A DNA stretch of 34,266 nt from positions 1 to 34,266 of the forward strand of contig UQPV01000028.1 in NCBI GenBank assembly GCA_900543035.1, in the 5' to 3' direction. The notes under the pieces are model-generated. The model did not search any database, was not told where the DNA came from, and saw only the letters and a program-made list of their open reading frames with translations. Below, one piece after another: positions 18,175-25,808 of this stretch; positions within the stretch are counted from its first letter, which is position 1; every line of letters starts with the position of its first letter. This stretch comes from an uncultured Solobacterium sp. GTDB taxonomy: Bacteria; Bacillota_I; Bacilli_A; Erysipelotrichales; Erysipelotrichaceae. The translations under genes and the position numbers were made by a program.

Positions 18175-18933
18175 ATGAACCTGCTGACTTTTTTTGAAGA
18201 TGACACGATCATGGCAGCCATGACGCTGCGCGATTGCACTGCGCCCCTTTGCGGAAGCATGGCGCTGCATACGGGCGAGGAAGCCGGCGCGGTGATGGAG
18301 AACCGCCGCCGGCTGAGCGAAGAGACCCTTCCCCTTTCCCGCTGGTGCTGCGCCATGCAGACCCACAGCGCCAACGCCTATGCGGGCACGGCCGAAGATG
18401 CCGGACGAGGCGCATTGACCATCGACGATGCGATCCCCGCATGCGATGCGCTCTACACCCGGGAGCGCAGCGTGCTCATCGGCGTATTCACCGCAGACTG
18501 CGTCCCGCTGCTATTGCACGATCCTCACAGCGGCATCATCGCCGCCATCCACGCCGGATGGCCCGGGACGGTCAAGCAGATCACGCATCATACCGTCTCG
18601 CGGCTGATCGAGCAAGAAGGCCTCGATGCGCGTACGGTTCAGGTATGGATCGGCCCCTGCATCCACCAGCCTTCTTTTCAGATCAGGGAAGATGTCATCG
18701 CACAGATCCGCGCCCTGCCCTTTGACACGAGCCCTTACTTGCAGATGCAGGCAGACGGCAGCGCGCTGGCGGACAACGTCGGCCTCAACGTGCACATGCT
18801 GCGCGCATCGGGCATACCTGCGGAACACATCTTCATCAGCGAACAAGACACCTGCGCCGGCGGCGAAGCATTCTTCTCTTACCGCCGCGACCGCTGCAAA
18901 GGGCGTCACTTCTCTTTCCTGTATAAAAAATAA
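18175..18933 (+). CDS. pgeF: PgeF/YfiH-family multicopper-oxidase-like purine hydrolase
   Basis: A 252-residue YfiH (DUF152) protein. The family's zinc-site residues appear as His64 (MQTHS), Cys109 (FTADCVPLL) and His126 (AIHAGW). E. coli PgeF corrects misincorporated residues in peptidoglycan precursors, and related enzymes show purine nucleoside phosphorylase or deaminase activity and are still often named polyphenol oxidase; which applies here is unknown. The usual HAGWRGT reads HAGWPGT. The start at 18175 follows AGGAG by 7 bases; the open frame extends upstream but without a site and across the promoter. It is a single-gene unit between convergent neighbours. Confidence 0.9.
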   Translation: MNLLTFFEDDTIMAAMTLRDCTAPLCGSMALHTGEEAGAVMENRRRLSEETLPLSRWCCAMQTHSANAYAGTAEDAGRGALTIDDAIPACDALYTRERSVLIGVFTADCVPLLLHDPHSGIIAAIHAGWPGTVKQITHHTVSRLIEQEGLDARTVQVWIGPCIHQPSFQIREDVIAQIRALPFDTSPYLQMQADGSALADNVGLNVHMLRASGIPAEHIFISEQDTCAGGEAFFSYRRDRCKGRHFSFLYKK

Positions 18934-18935
18934 AA

Positions 18936-18980
18936 AAAACGGCAGCGCTCAGATGATCAGCTCATCTTCGCTGCCGTTTT
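18936..18980. terminator. bidirectional terminator between pgeF and proA
   Basis: AAAACGGCAGCG/CGCTGCCGTTTT outer stem, with AGATGA/TCATCT pairing inside. Flanked by TTTT on the plus side and eight T on the minus side, so it can end both pgeF and proA transcripts. Confidence 0.9.
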
Positions 18981-19000
18981 CTCCGGTCCGCACATATGCG

Positions 19001-20251
19001 CTATGTGCGGATCGTTCCTTTTCCATAGACCTGGTAACGATATGTCGTCAGCTCACGCAGCCCCATCGGCCCGCGGGCATGGATCTTCTGTGTGGAGATG
19101 CCGATCTCCGCGCCGAAGCCAAACTCATGCCCATCAGAGAAACGCGTGGACGCGTTGGCATAGACGACCGCAGCATCGACCCCGTTCATGAAACGCTCGA
19201 TGGCCTTCGGGTCATCGCTGAGGATGGCGTCCGAATGCATCGTATGATGCGCGTTGATGTGATCGATGGCCTCCTGCAGCGAATCCACGCAGCGAATGGA
19301 GATCTCATAGTCGAGATACTCCTTGCTGTAGTCCGCCTCCGTAGCAGGGATGATCTGCTCGCCCATCGCGCAGATCGTCTCATCCCCGTGGATCTTCACC
19401 TGATGCTCCTGCAGCGCCTTCAGCAGGCCCGGCACAAGGTCCAGCCGCTCACGGTGGATGAGCAGGCTCTCACACGCGTTGCATACGCTGACCCGCTGGC
19501 ATTTGGCGTTGAGGATGACCGGGATCACCTCCTGCGCATCGACGCTGCGGTCTACATAGATGATGCAGTTGCCGCTGCCGGTCTCGATCAGCGGGACCGT
19601 CGCCTGTCTGACGCAATGCTCGATCAGCCGGGCGCTGCCCCGGGGAATGAGCAGGTCAAGACAGTCGTTCATCTTCATGAAGTCGTCCGCAGCCTCATGG
19701 CTGGTATCCTGCACCAGCGCGATGCAGTCTTCGCTCAGCCCGTTTTCCCGCAGCGCCTCGCGCATCAGTTCCACCAGCACGCGGTTCGTCTCGATCGTTT
19801 CGCGGCTGCCGCGCAGATAACAGACATTGCCGCTTTTCAAGCAGAGGGCCGCCGCGTCCACACAGACATTGGGGCGGGCCTCAAAGATGATGCCGATGAC
19901 GCCGATCGGCACGCTTTTCTTCACGAAGTGCAGCTCTTTGCGCTGCCATTCTTCCAATACACGGCCGCAGGGGTCTTCCAGCCCCGCGACTTCCCGCACG
20001 CCCGCGCAGATGCCGGCGATGCGCCCTTCATCCAGCGACAGGCGGTCGATAAACGATTCGCTGCGCCCGCTGCCGCGCGCCGTCTCGATATCCCGGGCAT
20101 TGGCCTGCAGGATCTGCGCCCGCCCGGCATACAGGATATCCGCCATCCGCATCAGCGCGGCATCCTTCGTCTTCGTTTCTGCCTGCGCCAGGGCATAAGC
20201 GGCCTTGCGGCAACGTATGCCTTGTTCATATAATTCGCTCAGTTCGCTCAT
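19001..20251 (-). CDS. proA: gamma-glutamyl phosphate reductase ProA
   Basis: A 416-residue NADPH-dependent reductase that converts glutamyl 5-phosphate to glutamate semialdehyde, the second step of proline synthesis. Family markers are the cofactor region IGVIGIIFEARPNV, IPRGSARLI, ETGSGNCIIYVD, the catalytic Cys in SVCNACESLL (about residue 257) and the C-terminal FGFGAEIGISTQKIHARGPMGL block (quoted in part). The start at 20251 follows the proB stop by 4 bases and uses an AAGGAGG in the end of proB; the open frame extends to 20311 but overlaps proB. Length is normal. Confidence 0.96.
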   Translation of the reverse strand: MSELSELYEQGIRCRKAAYALAQAETKTKDAALMRMADILYAGRAQILQANARDIETARGSGRSESFIDRLSLDEGRIAGICAGVREVAGLEDPCGRVLEEWQRKELHFVKKSVPIGVIGIIFEARPNVCVDAAALCLKSGNVCYLRGSRETIETNRVLVELMREALRENGLSEDCIALVQDTSHEAADDFMKMNDCLDLLIPRGSARLIEHCVRQATVPLIETGSGNCIIYVDRSVDAQEVIPVILNAKCQRVSVCNACESLLIHRERLDLVPGLLKALQEHQVKIHGDETICAMGEQIIPATEADYSKEYLDYEISIRCVDSLQEAIDHINAHHTMHSDAILSDDPKAIERFMNGVDAAVVYANASTRFSDGHEFGFGAEIGISTQKIHARGPMGLRELTTYRYQVYGKGTIRT

Positions 20252-20255
20252 CAGA

Positions 20256-21035
20256 TCATTCCCTCCTTGCCAGAAACAGTGTTCCGCATGGCGTTCCATC
20301 CAGAATGTCATACAAGATCCGCGGATCCTCTCCGCTGGCGATGACCATGTCGCAGCCTGCCGAAGTGGCGATGCGCCCGGCCTGCAGCTTGGTGATCATC
20401 CCGCCGGTTCCCAGATCGCTCGCGCTCTCGCCCGCCATGGCCATGAGCGCATCGTCGATCTCATGGACGACATCCAGCTTCTTCGCCTTTGGATCAAGCA
20501 GCGGATTCCGCTCATAAAGCCCATCCACATCGCTGAGCAAGATGAGCAGATCCGCGCTCATCAGCCAGGCCGTGATCGCACTGAGCGTGTCATTGTCGCC
20601 ATAGACGATCTCATCGGTCGCCACGCTGTCATTCTCATTGATGATCGGGATGCAGCGATAAGCCAGCAGCGTATCGATCGTGCCGCGCACATTGCGCCGC
20701 AGCGTGTCATCATCGATGACCTCCTTCGTGATCAGCAGCTGCGCGACGCTGCACGAATACTGCGAAAACATCTTGTCATAGATATACATCAGCTCGCACT
20801 GGCCGACCGCGGCCAGCGCCTGTTTTTCCTCCAGCGTCTGCGGACGGCGGTCCAGATGCATCTTGCCTCTTCCCGCAGCGATGGCGCCGCTGCTCACCAG
20901 CAGCACCTCATGCCCCTGATTGCGCAGATCGCTGAGCACACAGGCCAGCGCGTCCAGCTTGCGCAGATTCAGCAGTCCGCTGGCGTGTGTGATCGTGGAA
21001 CTGCCGACCTTGATGACGATTCTTTTTTTTCTCAT
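20256..21035 (-). CDS. proB: glutamate 5-kinase ProB, short form without PUA domain
   Basis: A 259-residue amino-acid kinase that phosphorylates glutamate as the committed step of proline synthesis. It has the N-terminal VIKVGSSTIT, LLVSSGAIAAG, PIINENDSVATDEI and FGDND-like (YGDNDTLSA) segments and the C-terminal GTGGMITKLQAG motif. It ends right after the kinase domain, lacking the roughly 100-residue PUA domain of the E. coli enzyme; such short forms exist naturally. The start at 21035 gives a normal N-terminus after AGGTG; the frame upstream to 21080 crosses the promoter. proA follows with a 4-base gap. Confidence 0.95.
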   Translation of the reverse strand: MRKKRIVIKVGSSTITHASGLLNLRKLDALACVLSDLRNQGHEVLLVSSGAIAAGRGKMHLDRRPQTLEEKQALAAVGQCELMYIYDKMFSQYSCSVAQLLITKEVIDDDTLRRNVRGTIDTLLAYRCIPIINENDSVATDEIVYGDNDTLSAITAWLMSADLLILLSDVDGLYERNPLLDPKAKKLDVVHEIDDALMAMAGESASDLGTGGMITKLQAGRIATSAGCDMVIASGEDPRILYDILDGTPCGTLFLARRE

Positions 21036-21053
21036 GCTCTTCACCTGTGTCTC

Positions 21054-21059
21054 ATTATA
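21054..21059 (-). promoter_or_regulatory. -10 box of the proBA promoter
   Basis: Perfect TATAAT on the minus strand, 19 bases before the proB start. The -35 at the right distance (TTGTGT) is a poor match. No proline-type leader or T-box is visible in the short leader. Confidence 0.5.
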
Positions 21060-21090
21060 TCCTATCCGCCCCGCAAACACAAACAGAAGA

Positions 21091-21111
21091 AAGCCCCGGC
21101 GGCCGGGGCTT
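21091..21111 (-). terminator. terminator after the CDF transporter gene
   Basis: AAGCCCCGG/CCGGGGCTT stem with a 3-base loop, followed on the minus strand by TTCTTC. GC-rich stem with a weak T tract; it touches the stop codon of the transporter gene. Confidence 0.7.
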
Positions 21112-22301
21112 CAGTCTTCTTCTCGTTTTTCCTCGCTGGTATACGCACGGTCAAAGGTGATGACCGCATAACAATCCTTGCGGTAGGTGTGGATCCCATC
21201 CGTGATCAGCTTCATGAGCGTTTCATCATCATAAGCCGAATCAAAGGGGACGACGACATCGAAGATCAGATTGGTGTGCGTCGTGCCCGGCACGACCCGG
21301 AAATCATGGAAAGACAGCACCGGATCGATCTGCTTCAGCACCTTTCTGAGCATCTCGCGCAGCGCATTGGTCAGCTCATCATCCGTGCGGATCGGATCCA
21401 TATGCACCACTGTCTCGATCCCCATCTCCTCTTTGATCTCCTTTTCGATATTATCGATCATATCATGGCTCTCAAAGATATCACGCCGGTAATCGACTTC
21501 CACATGCACGCTGACAAAGAGCCGGTTTGGCCCATAGTCATGCACGATGAGGTCATGGACGCCCAGCACCCCGTCATATTTGCGGATGCGGGCGATGATC
21601 TCCTTGACGATATCCGGATCAGGCGCCTTGCCCAGCAGCTCATCGAGCGCGCTGCGGATGAGGGAGATGCCGGTGAACAAGATGAACGCCGCCACCAGGA
21701 CGCCCATGTAGCCATCCAGGTTGAAATGGATGAGCGGAGAGATGATCGTAGACAGCAGGACGCCGCCGGTCCCCAGCACATCGGAAAGCGAATCCGCCGC
21801 CGTCGCCTCCATCACCGAAGAATGGATCAGCGCGCCATAATGCCGGTTATAGGCATACATCCACAGCTTCACCAGGATTGAGATGCCCAGCACGATGACC
21901 GCTGTCCAGGAAAACACCACTTCCTGGGGATCGAGGATCTTGCTCACGCTCTCCTTGGCCAGCTCGACGCCCAGAAACAAGATCAGCACCGCCACCAGCA
22001 GCGAGGCCAGACACTCATAGCGCGCATGACCGAAGGGGTGTTTGGCATCCGCCGGCTTGCCCGCCAGATGAAAGCTCACCAGCGAAACGATCGAGCTGCC
22101 GGCATCCGACAGATTGTTGACCGCATCCGCCGTGATGGAGATGCTGTTGGCGATCGTTCCGGCCATGAACTTGAACAGACACAGCAGCAGATTGGCCACG
22201 ATGCCGGTCATGCTCGCCAGATTGCCGTATGCCTTGCGCACCTCATCCTTCTCTACCGCATCCGCGTCCTTCACCAGCAGCTTCACCAGCAGTCTCATCA
22301 T
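21111..22301 (-). CDS. cation diffusion facilitator (CDF) metal exporter, probably manganese type
   Basis: A 396-residue CDF protein with six predicted membrane helices and a long C-terminal cytoplasmic region. The transport site reads Asn62-x3-Asp66 in helix 2 (ADAVNNLSDAG) and Asp170-x3-Asp174 in helix 5 (AADSLSD). Zinc CDFs normally have His-x3-Asp in helix 5, while Mn(II) exporters have Asp-x3-Asp, and N-D-D-D is the pattern reported for streptococcal MntE; manganese export is therefore the best inference. The KHPFGHARYE block is conserved. The C-terminal part is longer than a single CDF dimerisation domain and may contain two. ATG at 22301 or 22298 are both possible. It lies divergent from the YlbJ-like gene. 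Confidence 0.9.
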   Translation of the reverse strand: MMRLLVKLLVKDADAVEKDEVRKAYGNLASMTGIVANLLLCLFKFMAGTIANSISITADAVNNLSDAGSSIVSLVSFHLAGKPADAKHPFGHARYECLASLLVAVLILFLGVELAKESVSKILDPQEVVFSWTAVIVLGISILVKLWMYAYNRHYGALIHSSVMEATAADSLSDVLGTGGVLLSTIISPLIHFNLDGYMGVLVAAFILFTGISLIRSALDELLGKAPDPDIVKEIIARIRKYDGVLGVHDLIVHDYGPNRLFVSVHVEVDYRRDIFESHDMIDNIEKEIKEEMGIETVVHMDPIRTDDELTNALREMLRKVLKQIDPVLSFHDFRVVPGTTHTNLIFDVVVPFDSAYDDETLMKLITDGIHTYRKDCYAVITFDRAYTSEEKREED

Positions 22302-22303
22302 CT

Positions 22304-22332
22304 TTCCCAGCCCCTTTTCTCGTCCTTATAAT
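22304..22332 (+). promoter_or_regulatory. overlapping divergent promoter region
   Basis: Plus strand: TTCCCA (22304-22309), 17 bases, TATAAT (22327-22332), suitable for the YlbJ-like gene. On the minus strand TATAAG (22325-22330) covers the same bases and could serve the CDF gene. The 12-base palindrome CATCATATGATG lies at 22373-22384. Confidence 0.45.
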
Positions 22333-22398
22333 CTATCACATTTCCTGGCAAAACGCAAAACCGCCGTTATCTCATCATATGATGTAGCGGTGATGCCC

Positions 22399-23277
22399 AT
22401 GCGGCGATTCGAACGAATGCTCCTCATCCTGATCCTGGCCGCCATCCTGCTGTGCGGCAGCGAAGTGCATGAAAGCTGTCAGCGCGCAATGCGGCTTTGG
22501 CGCGACAACCTCATCCCCGGGATGCTGCTGCCGATGATCCTGGTCCGCCTGATCCAGGCCAGAGGCGGCTTCGACCATCTGAAGCTTGCCCTCTTCAACA
22601 AGCTGTTCAACATGGAGAACAACGGTTTTGCCTGCTTCATGTGCGCATTGCTGCTTGGTTTTCCCAATGGTGCGCTGTTCATCGATGAGCTGTACGAAAA
22701 CGGCCAGATCAACAGTGAGGGTGCCAAACGCATGATCAAATGCTGCAGCTTTCCCACCACCGGCTTCGTCATCCTTTCTCTTGGCACAGCGCTATATCGC
22801 TCTGCCAAGATCGGCTGGACGCTCTATGGCATTCAGATCCTCAGCGGACTCATCTTGCTGGCCCTCACCAGAAAGACCAAAGTCTGCCCGGCAGCCCCCA
22901 GAAACAACATGCCCACATTCTTCCCCGCACTCACTGACGCCATTCTCAAAAGCGGACGCGCCATGTTCCTCATCGGCATCTATCTGATGATGTTCCTCTC
23001 CATCTTTCATCTCGTTCAGTGCATCCTGCCAGGCCCGCTCTCGCTCCCATTGCAGATCGTCTCCGAATTCTCCAACGGCTGCATCATGCTCGCCCAAAGC
23101 AGCCTGCCGCTCAAATTACAGCTCACCTGCATCAGCGCGCTGCTTGGATTTGGCGGCCTCTGCGTACACATGCAAGTCCTCTCCTCATTACGCATCCACA
23201 TCCCTTATCATCAGTTTCTGGGCTATCGCATCTGCCAAGCCATCATCGCAGCAACATTGACCTTCATCATGATTTGA
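22399..23277 (+). CDS. YlbJ-like integral membrane protein (nucleoside-recognition/Gate family)
   Basis: A membrane protein of about 292 residues with roughly seven or eight hydrophobic helices. The segment LLLGFPNGALFIDELYENGQI followed by KCCSFPTTGFVI (here given in part) matches the gate-domain pattern of the sporulation protein YlbJ and nucleoside-recognition proteins. YlbJ is needed for spore cortex formation in Bacillus; the protein here is shorter than the roughly 400 residues of YlbJ, so equivalence is not certain. Start: ATG at 22399 is 6 bases after a weak GCGGTG; ATG at 22393 is the alternative and the longer upstream frame overlaps the CDF gene. It is a single gene ending at a bidirectional terminator. 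Confidence 0.75.
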   Translation: MRRFERMLLILILAAILLCGSEVHESCQRAMRLWRDNLIPGMLLPMILVRLIQARGGFDHLKLALFNKLFNMENNGFACFMCALLLGFPNGALFIDELYENGQINSEGAKRMIKCCSFPTTGFVILSLGTALYRSAKIGWTLYGIQILSGLILLALTRKTKVCPAAPRNNMPTFFPALTDAILKSGRAMFLIGIYLMMFLSIFHLVQCILPGPLSLPLQIVSEFSNGCIMLAQSSLPLKLQLTCISALLGFGGLCVHMQVLSSLRIHIPYHQFLGYRICQAIIAATLTFIMI

Positions 23278-23306
23278 GAAAACCTGCCTTTGATCATGGA
23301 AAACAA

Positions 23307-23340
23307 AAAGCTAACTACGCATCTTCCCATAGCTAGCTTT
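23307..23340. terminator. bidirectional terminator
   Basis: AAAGCTAACTA/TAGCTAGCTTT stem with one mismatch and a 12-base loop. T-rich tails on both strands (CTTTCTTTTC and CTTTTTG) allow it to end the YlbJ-like gene and the small-protein operon. Confidence 0.85.
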
Positions 23341-23365
23341 CTTTTCTATAATCAATACAAATATA

Positions 23366-23770
23366 CTATGAACGATTGACATTGCTTGTCGTTTCTACCT
23401 GTCCTTTGTGATACCAAATTCTTCCATCACTGGCTGTCGTTGTCCAATAAATTGTTTCACCCTCCGTTACATCAGTCAAAGTCCAATTTAAATCGGACCA
23501 ATTACTATTTCTAGTCATCTGCATTTGGTAATCTTCTCCAAAACCATCTTCTTCACTTATTCTGAATACACCATTACTTTCACGAATGACCTGATTCTGA
23601 GCATGCCCGCAGCCTGTTCCATTCTCATAGGCATTATGATATTCTCCATAAGGATCATAATGGTTATGTTCTCCCTGTCCATAATCACATGCAATATACC
23701 AGCATGCTGCCACATATTCATTCGTCGCAAATGTCTCCCCCGTCATCATCGGTCTTACATACTCTCTCAT
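23366..23770 (-). CDS. unknown 134-residue Cys/His/Tyr-rich protein
   Basis: I do not recognise a named family. The N-terminus reads MREYVRPMMTGETFATNEYV followed by AACWYIAC, with Cys23 and Cys28; residues 29-56 are rich in His, Tyr, Asn and Gly (His35, 37, 45, 56) and include Cys54. The second half is polar with many Thr, Trp and Asp and looks beta-rich. There is no signal peptide or membrane helix. The start is well supported by AAAGGAG 8 bases upstream. The gene is clearly AT-richer than its neighbours, suggesting acquisition. It follows a 60-residue protein gene by 35 bases. It could be a metal-binding protein, or a precursor whose N-terminal block acts as a leader; no modification enzyme is adjacent. 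Confidence 0.7.
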   Translation of the reverse strand: MREYVRPMMTGETFATNEYVAACWYIACDYGQGEHNHYDPYGEYHNAYENGTGCGHAQNQVIRESNGVFRISEEDGFGEDYQMQMTRNSNWSDLNWTLTDVTEGETIYWTTTASDGRIWYHKGQVETTSNVNRS

Positions 23771-23805
23771 CTCAATAACTCCTTTCTTTGATCATGTTTG
23801 TGTGT

Positions 23806-23988
23806 TCACTGTATGCTGCTTTCTCTAACTTGGGTGTGAACCAGTTCAGGCTGCAGCGAGATAGACGTACAGTTTTCGTGATACAGCAATTCAAGCATTT
23901 GTGCATCGTTCTTTTCAAGAAGGCGCATGGTCTCTTCACGTGTGCATTTTACGTGTGTGACGAACACACCTGAATACAATTTTTTCAT
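23806..23988 (-). CDS. unknown 60-residue small protein
   Basis: The start at 23988 follows AGGAGG by 4-5 bases; the upstream frame to 24078 has no site. The protein begins MKKLYSGVFVTHVKC, contains an amphipathic, charged middle (TREETMRLLEKNDAQMLELL in part) and two cysteines (about 15 and 45), and ends polar. No signal peptide, membrane helix or recognised domain. It precedes the 134-residue protein by 35 bases in the same direction, so the two are likely cotranscribed. Confidence 0.6.
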   Translation of the reverse strand: MKKLYSGVFVTHVKCTREETMRLLEKNDAQMLELLYHENCTSISLQPELVHTQVRESSIQ

Positions 23989-24039
23989 ATGGCCTCCTCT
24001 CTGTCTGATGTGCTTGAAGGTACACTTTTTTGTCATTTC

Positions 24040-24083
24040 AGACAATGTTTTTGCTCTGCCATAAATCAGAAAAGGCATTGTCT
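24040..24083. repeat. inverted repeat upstream of the small-protein operon
   Basis: AGACAATG (24040-24047) and CATTGTCT (24076-24083) are perfect 8-bp inverted copies 28 bases apart, 52 bases before the 60-residue protein start. Could be two half-sites for a regulator; no known motif is matched. Confidence 0.45.
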
Positions 24084-24093
24084 TAACACATAA

Positions 24094-24122
24094 AAAGGAG
24101 CCCTTTGCTCAAAAGCTCCTTT
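24094..24122 (-). terminator. terminator of the superoxide reductase gene
   Basis: AAAGGAGC/GCTCCTTT stem with an inner TTTG/CAAA pairing; TTTTTA follows on the minus strand. It lies 7 bases after the stop. Confidence 0.85.
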
Positions 24123-24128
24123 GTGTGA

Positions 24129-24512
24129 TCAGTTGATCTCGATCTCGTTCTTCCAAAGTCCGTGCAGGTTGCAGTATTCGTATACCTCTGCCTTGCCTTT
24201 GAAGTCGCCCATGGCGAATGATGCTTCCGGCGCTTCACCAGGCTTCAGGTCGGCGCGCATCACTTTATTGCCGGCAATGACCCAGATGTTAGTGATGGAG
24301 TGTTCTTCCAGCATCGGATGAGCGACAGAGCCGACGCTCACTTTGAGCACGCCGTCAGCATAGGCTGCCTGAGGCACGTGCTTTTCCAGCGCGCCGTCAC
24401 TCGTGTTTGCCGTCAGCTCGACCATCGGCTTGCCGCAGCACATGACCGGGACGCCCTTATCGATGACTTTTTCGATGATGTTTCCGCAGATTTCGCATTT
24501 GTACAGTTTCAT
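24129..24512 (-). CDS. dfx: desulfoferrodoxin (superoxide reductase, two-iron type)
   Basis: A 127-residue enzyme that reduces superoxide to hydrogen peroxide in the cytoplasm of anaerobes, drawing electrons from rubredoxin or similar. The N-terminal desulforedoxin-type Fe centre has Cys6, Cys9, Cys25 and Cys26. The catalytic centre has Glu43-Lys44-His45 (EKHVP), His65, His71, and Cys114 with His117 (YCNLHGLW), the full ligand set. The start has AGGAGG 8 bases upstream. It is a single gene with its own -10 and terminator. The peroxide produced would need removal, for which Bcp in this window is one candidate. Confidence 0.96.
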   Translation of the reverse strand: MKLYKCEICGNIIEKVIDKGVPVMCCGKPMVELTANTSDGALEKHVPQAAYADGVLKVSVGSVAHPMLEEHSITNIWVIAGNKVMRADLKPGEAPEASFAMGDFKGKAEVYEYCNLHGLWKNEIEIN

Positions 24513-24553
24513 GTTCTCAACCTCCTGTGTATATTCTTTTCCTTTACGATCAC

Positions 24554-24559
24554 ATTATA
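24554..24559 (-). promoter_or_regulatory. -10 box of the superoxide reductase gene
   Basis: Perfect TATAAT on the minus strand 41 bases before the start codon; the -35 region (TTCCGG at 17 bases) is poor, so an activator or another spacing is possible. Confidence 0.5.
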
Positions 24560-24613
24560 CCGTCTGCGGCAGCGAACCGGAAGCGTAATGCTCATGATCT
24601 TTTTTATTTCTCA

Positions 24614-24642
24614 TTGCCTGAAGGCATCGCACAGCGTATAAT
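24614..24642 (+). promoter_or_regulatory. promoter of the permease-pseudouridine synthase pair
   Basis: TTGCCT (24614-24619), 17 bases, TATAAT (24637-24642). Confidence 0.7.
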
Positions 24643-24675
24643 AACGTTGTTTTTTGGCGAATGGGGGAAATCGTC

Positions 24676-25794
24676 TTGAGAAAAATGAAAAATCTGTGCA
24701 AAAAGGAAACTGTATTCTGCGTATCATTCATGCTGGCGCTTTTATCGATGTTATTCGTCACACCGGATCTGACCTATCTGAACTATCCGGATTACCGCAC
24801 GCTTTCGCTGTTGTTTTCTCTGATGATCGTCGTTGCCGGACTGCAGTCGCTGGGGATCTTTGAGCGGCTGGGCAATCTATTGATGCGGCGCGCGAAAGGA
24901 GCAGAGCGGCTGACCCTGACGTTGATCCTGCTTTGTTTCTTCAGCAGCATGATCATCACCAACGATGTGGCACTGATCACGTTCGTCCCTTTCTCCATCC
25001 TCGTCTGCCGCATGATCAAGCGGGAAGATCTTGTGATGCGCACGGTGATCATGGAGACGATCGCGGCCAATCTTGGCAGCATGGCCACGCCGATCGGCAA
25101 TCCGCAGAACCTGTATCTGTTCACTGCTTCCACGCTTTCTCTCGCTGATTTTGCCCGCGCGACATGGCCTTATGCGCTGATCTCCTTGCTTTTGATCATC
25201 CTTTTTCATCCTCGGGGCACGGCGCCCATCGAACTGCGGCTCAACATACCGCAGCCGCTGGCTTCCCGCTGGCCTGCGCTGATCGTTTATCTCATCATGC
25301 TGGGGCTCAGCCTGCTGGTCGTCTTCCGCGTCCTGCCGTTTCTGCCCGTGTTAGCGATCACCATCCTCGGCGTACTGTTCGTCGATCGCAGGCTGTTTCT
25401 GCATGTGGATTATTTTCTATTGCTCACTTTCCTATGTTTCTTCATCTTTATCGGCAATATGGAGCGCATCCCTTCCCTGCAAGCGATGCTGCGAAATTTA
25501 GTGTCCGGACGAGAACTGATCGCTGGCATCTTATGCAGTCAGTTCATCAGCAATGTGCCTGCCGCCATGCTGCTCAGCGGCTTTGCGAGCGATATGCCGG
25601 CATTGCTCACTGGAGTGAACCTGGGTGGACTGGGAACGCTGATCGCCTCGCTGGCCAGCCTGATTTCCTTTAAGTATTTCGCTTCCGCTTTTCCGCAGCA
25701 GAAGGGACGCTATCTGCGCGCCTTCACATTGTGGAACCTGTTGTTCCTGCTCGTGCTCGTCATTGCGGCCGTTTTGCTCGGCGCGCAAGGCTGA
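24676..25794 (+). CDS. SLC13/ArsB/NhaD-superfamily permease
   Basis: A 372-residue permease with about ten membrane helices in two inverted halves. The two re-entrant loop motifs of the ion-transporter superfamily are visible: ITNDVALITFVPF in the first half and ISNVPAAMLLSGF in the second, with TPIGNPQNLYL after the first. Members carry dicarboxylates, sulfate, arsenite or exchange sodium for protons; the substrate cannot be told. The start is taken as TTG at 24676, 8 bases after GGGGG; ATG at 24661 overlaps that box and ATG at 24685 lacks one. The stop is followed directly by AAAGGAG for the pseudouridine synthase gene. Confidence 0.85.
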   Translation: MRKMKNLCKKETVFCVSFMLALLSMLFVTPDLTYLNYPDYRTLSLLFSLMIVVAGLQSLGIFERLGNLLMRRAKGAERLTLTLILLCFFSSMIITNDVALITFVPFSILVCRMIKREDLVMRTVIMETIAANLGSMATPIGNPQNLYLFTASTLSLADFARATWPYALISLLLIILFHPRGTAPIELRLNIPQPLASRWPALIVYLIMLGLSLLVVFRVLPFLPVLAITILGVLFVDRRLFLHVDYFLLLTFLCFFIFIGNMERIPSLQAMLRNLVSGRELIAGILCSQFISNVPAAMLLSGFASDMPALLTGVNLGGLGTLIASLASLISFKYFASAFPQQKGRYLRAFTLWNLLFLLVLVIAAVLLGAQG

Positions 25795-25808
25795 AAGGAG
25801 AAAATCTC

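Noticed and set aside
22302..22398. Manganese (yybP-ykoY) riboswitch for the CDF exporter
   Set aside because: The space between the probable promoter and the start is only about 25 bases, too short for this riboswitch.
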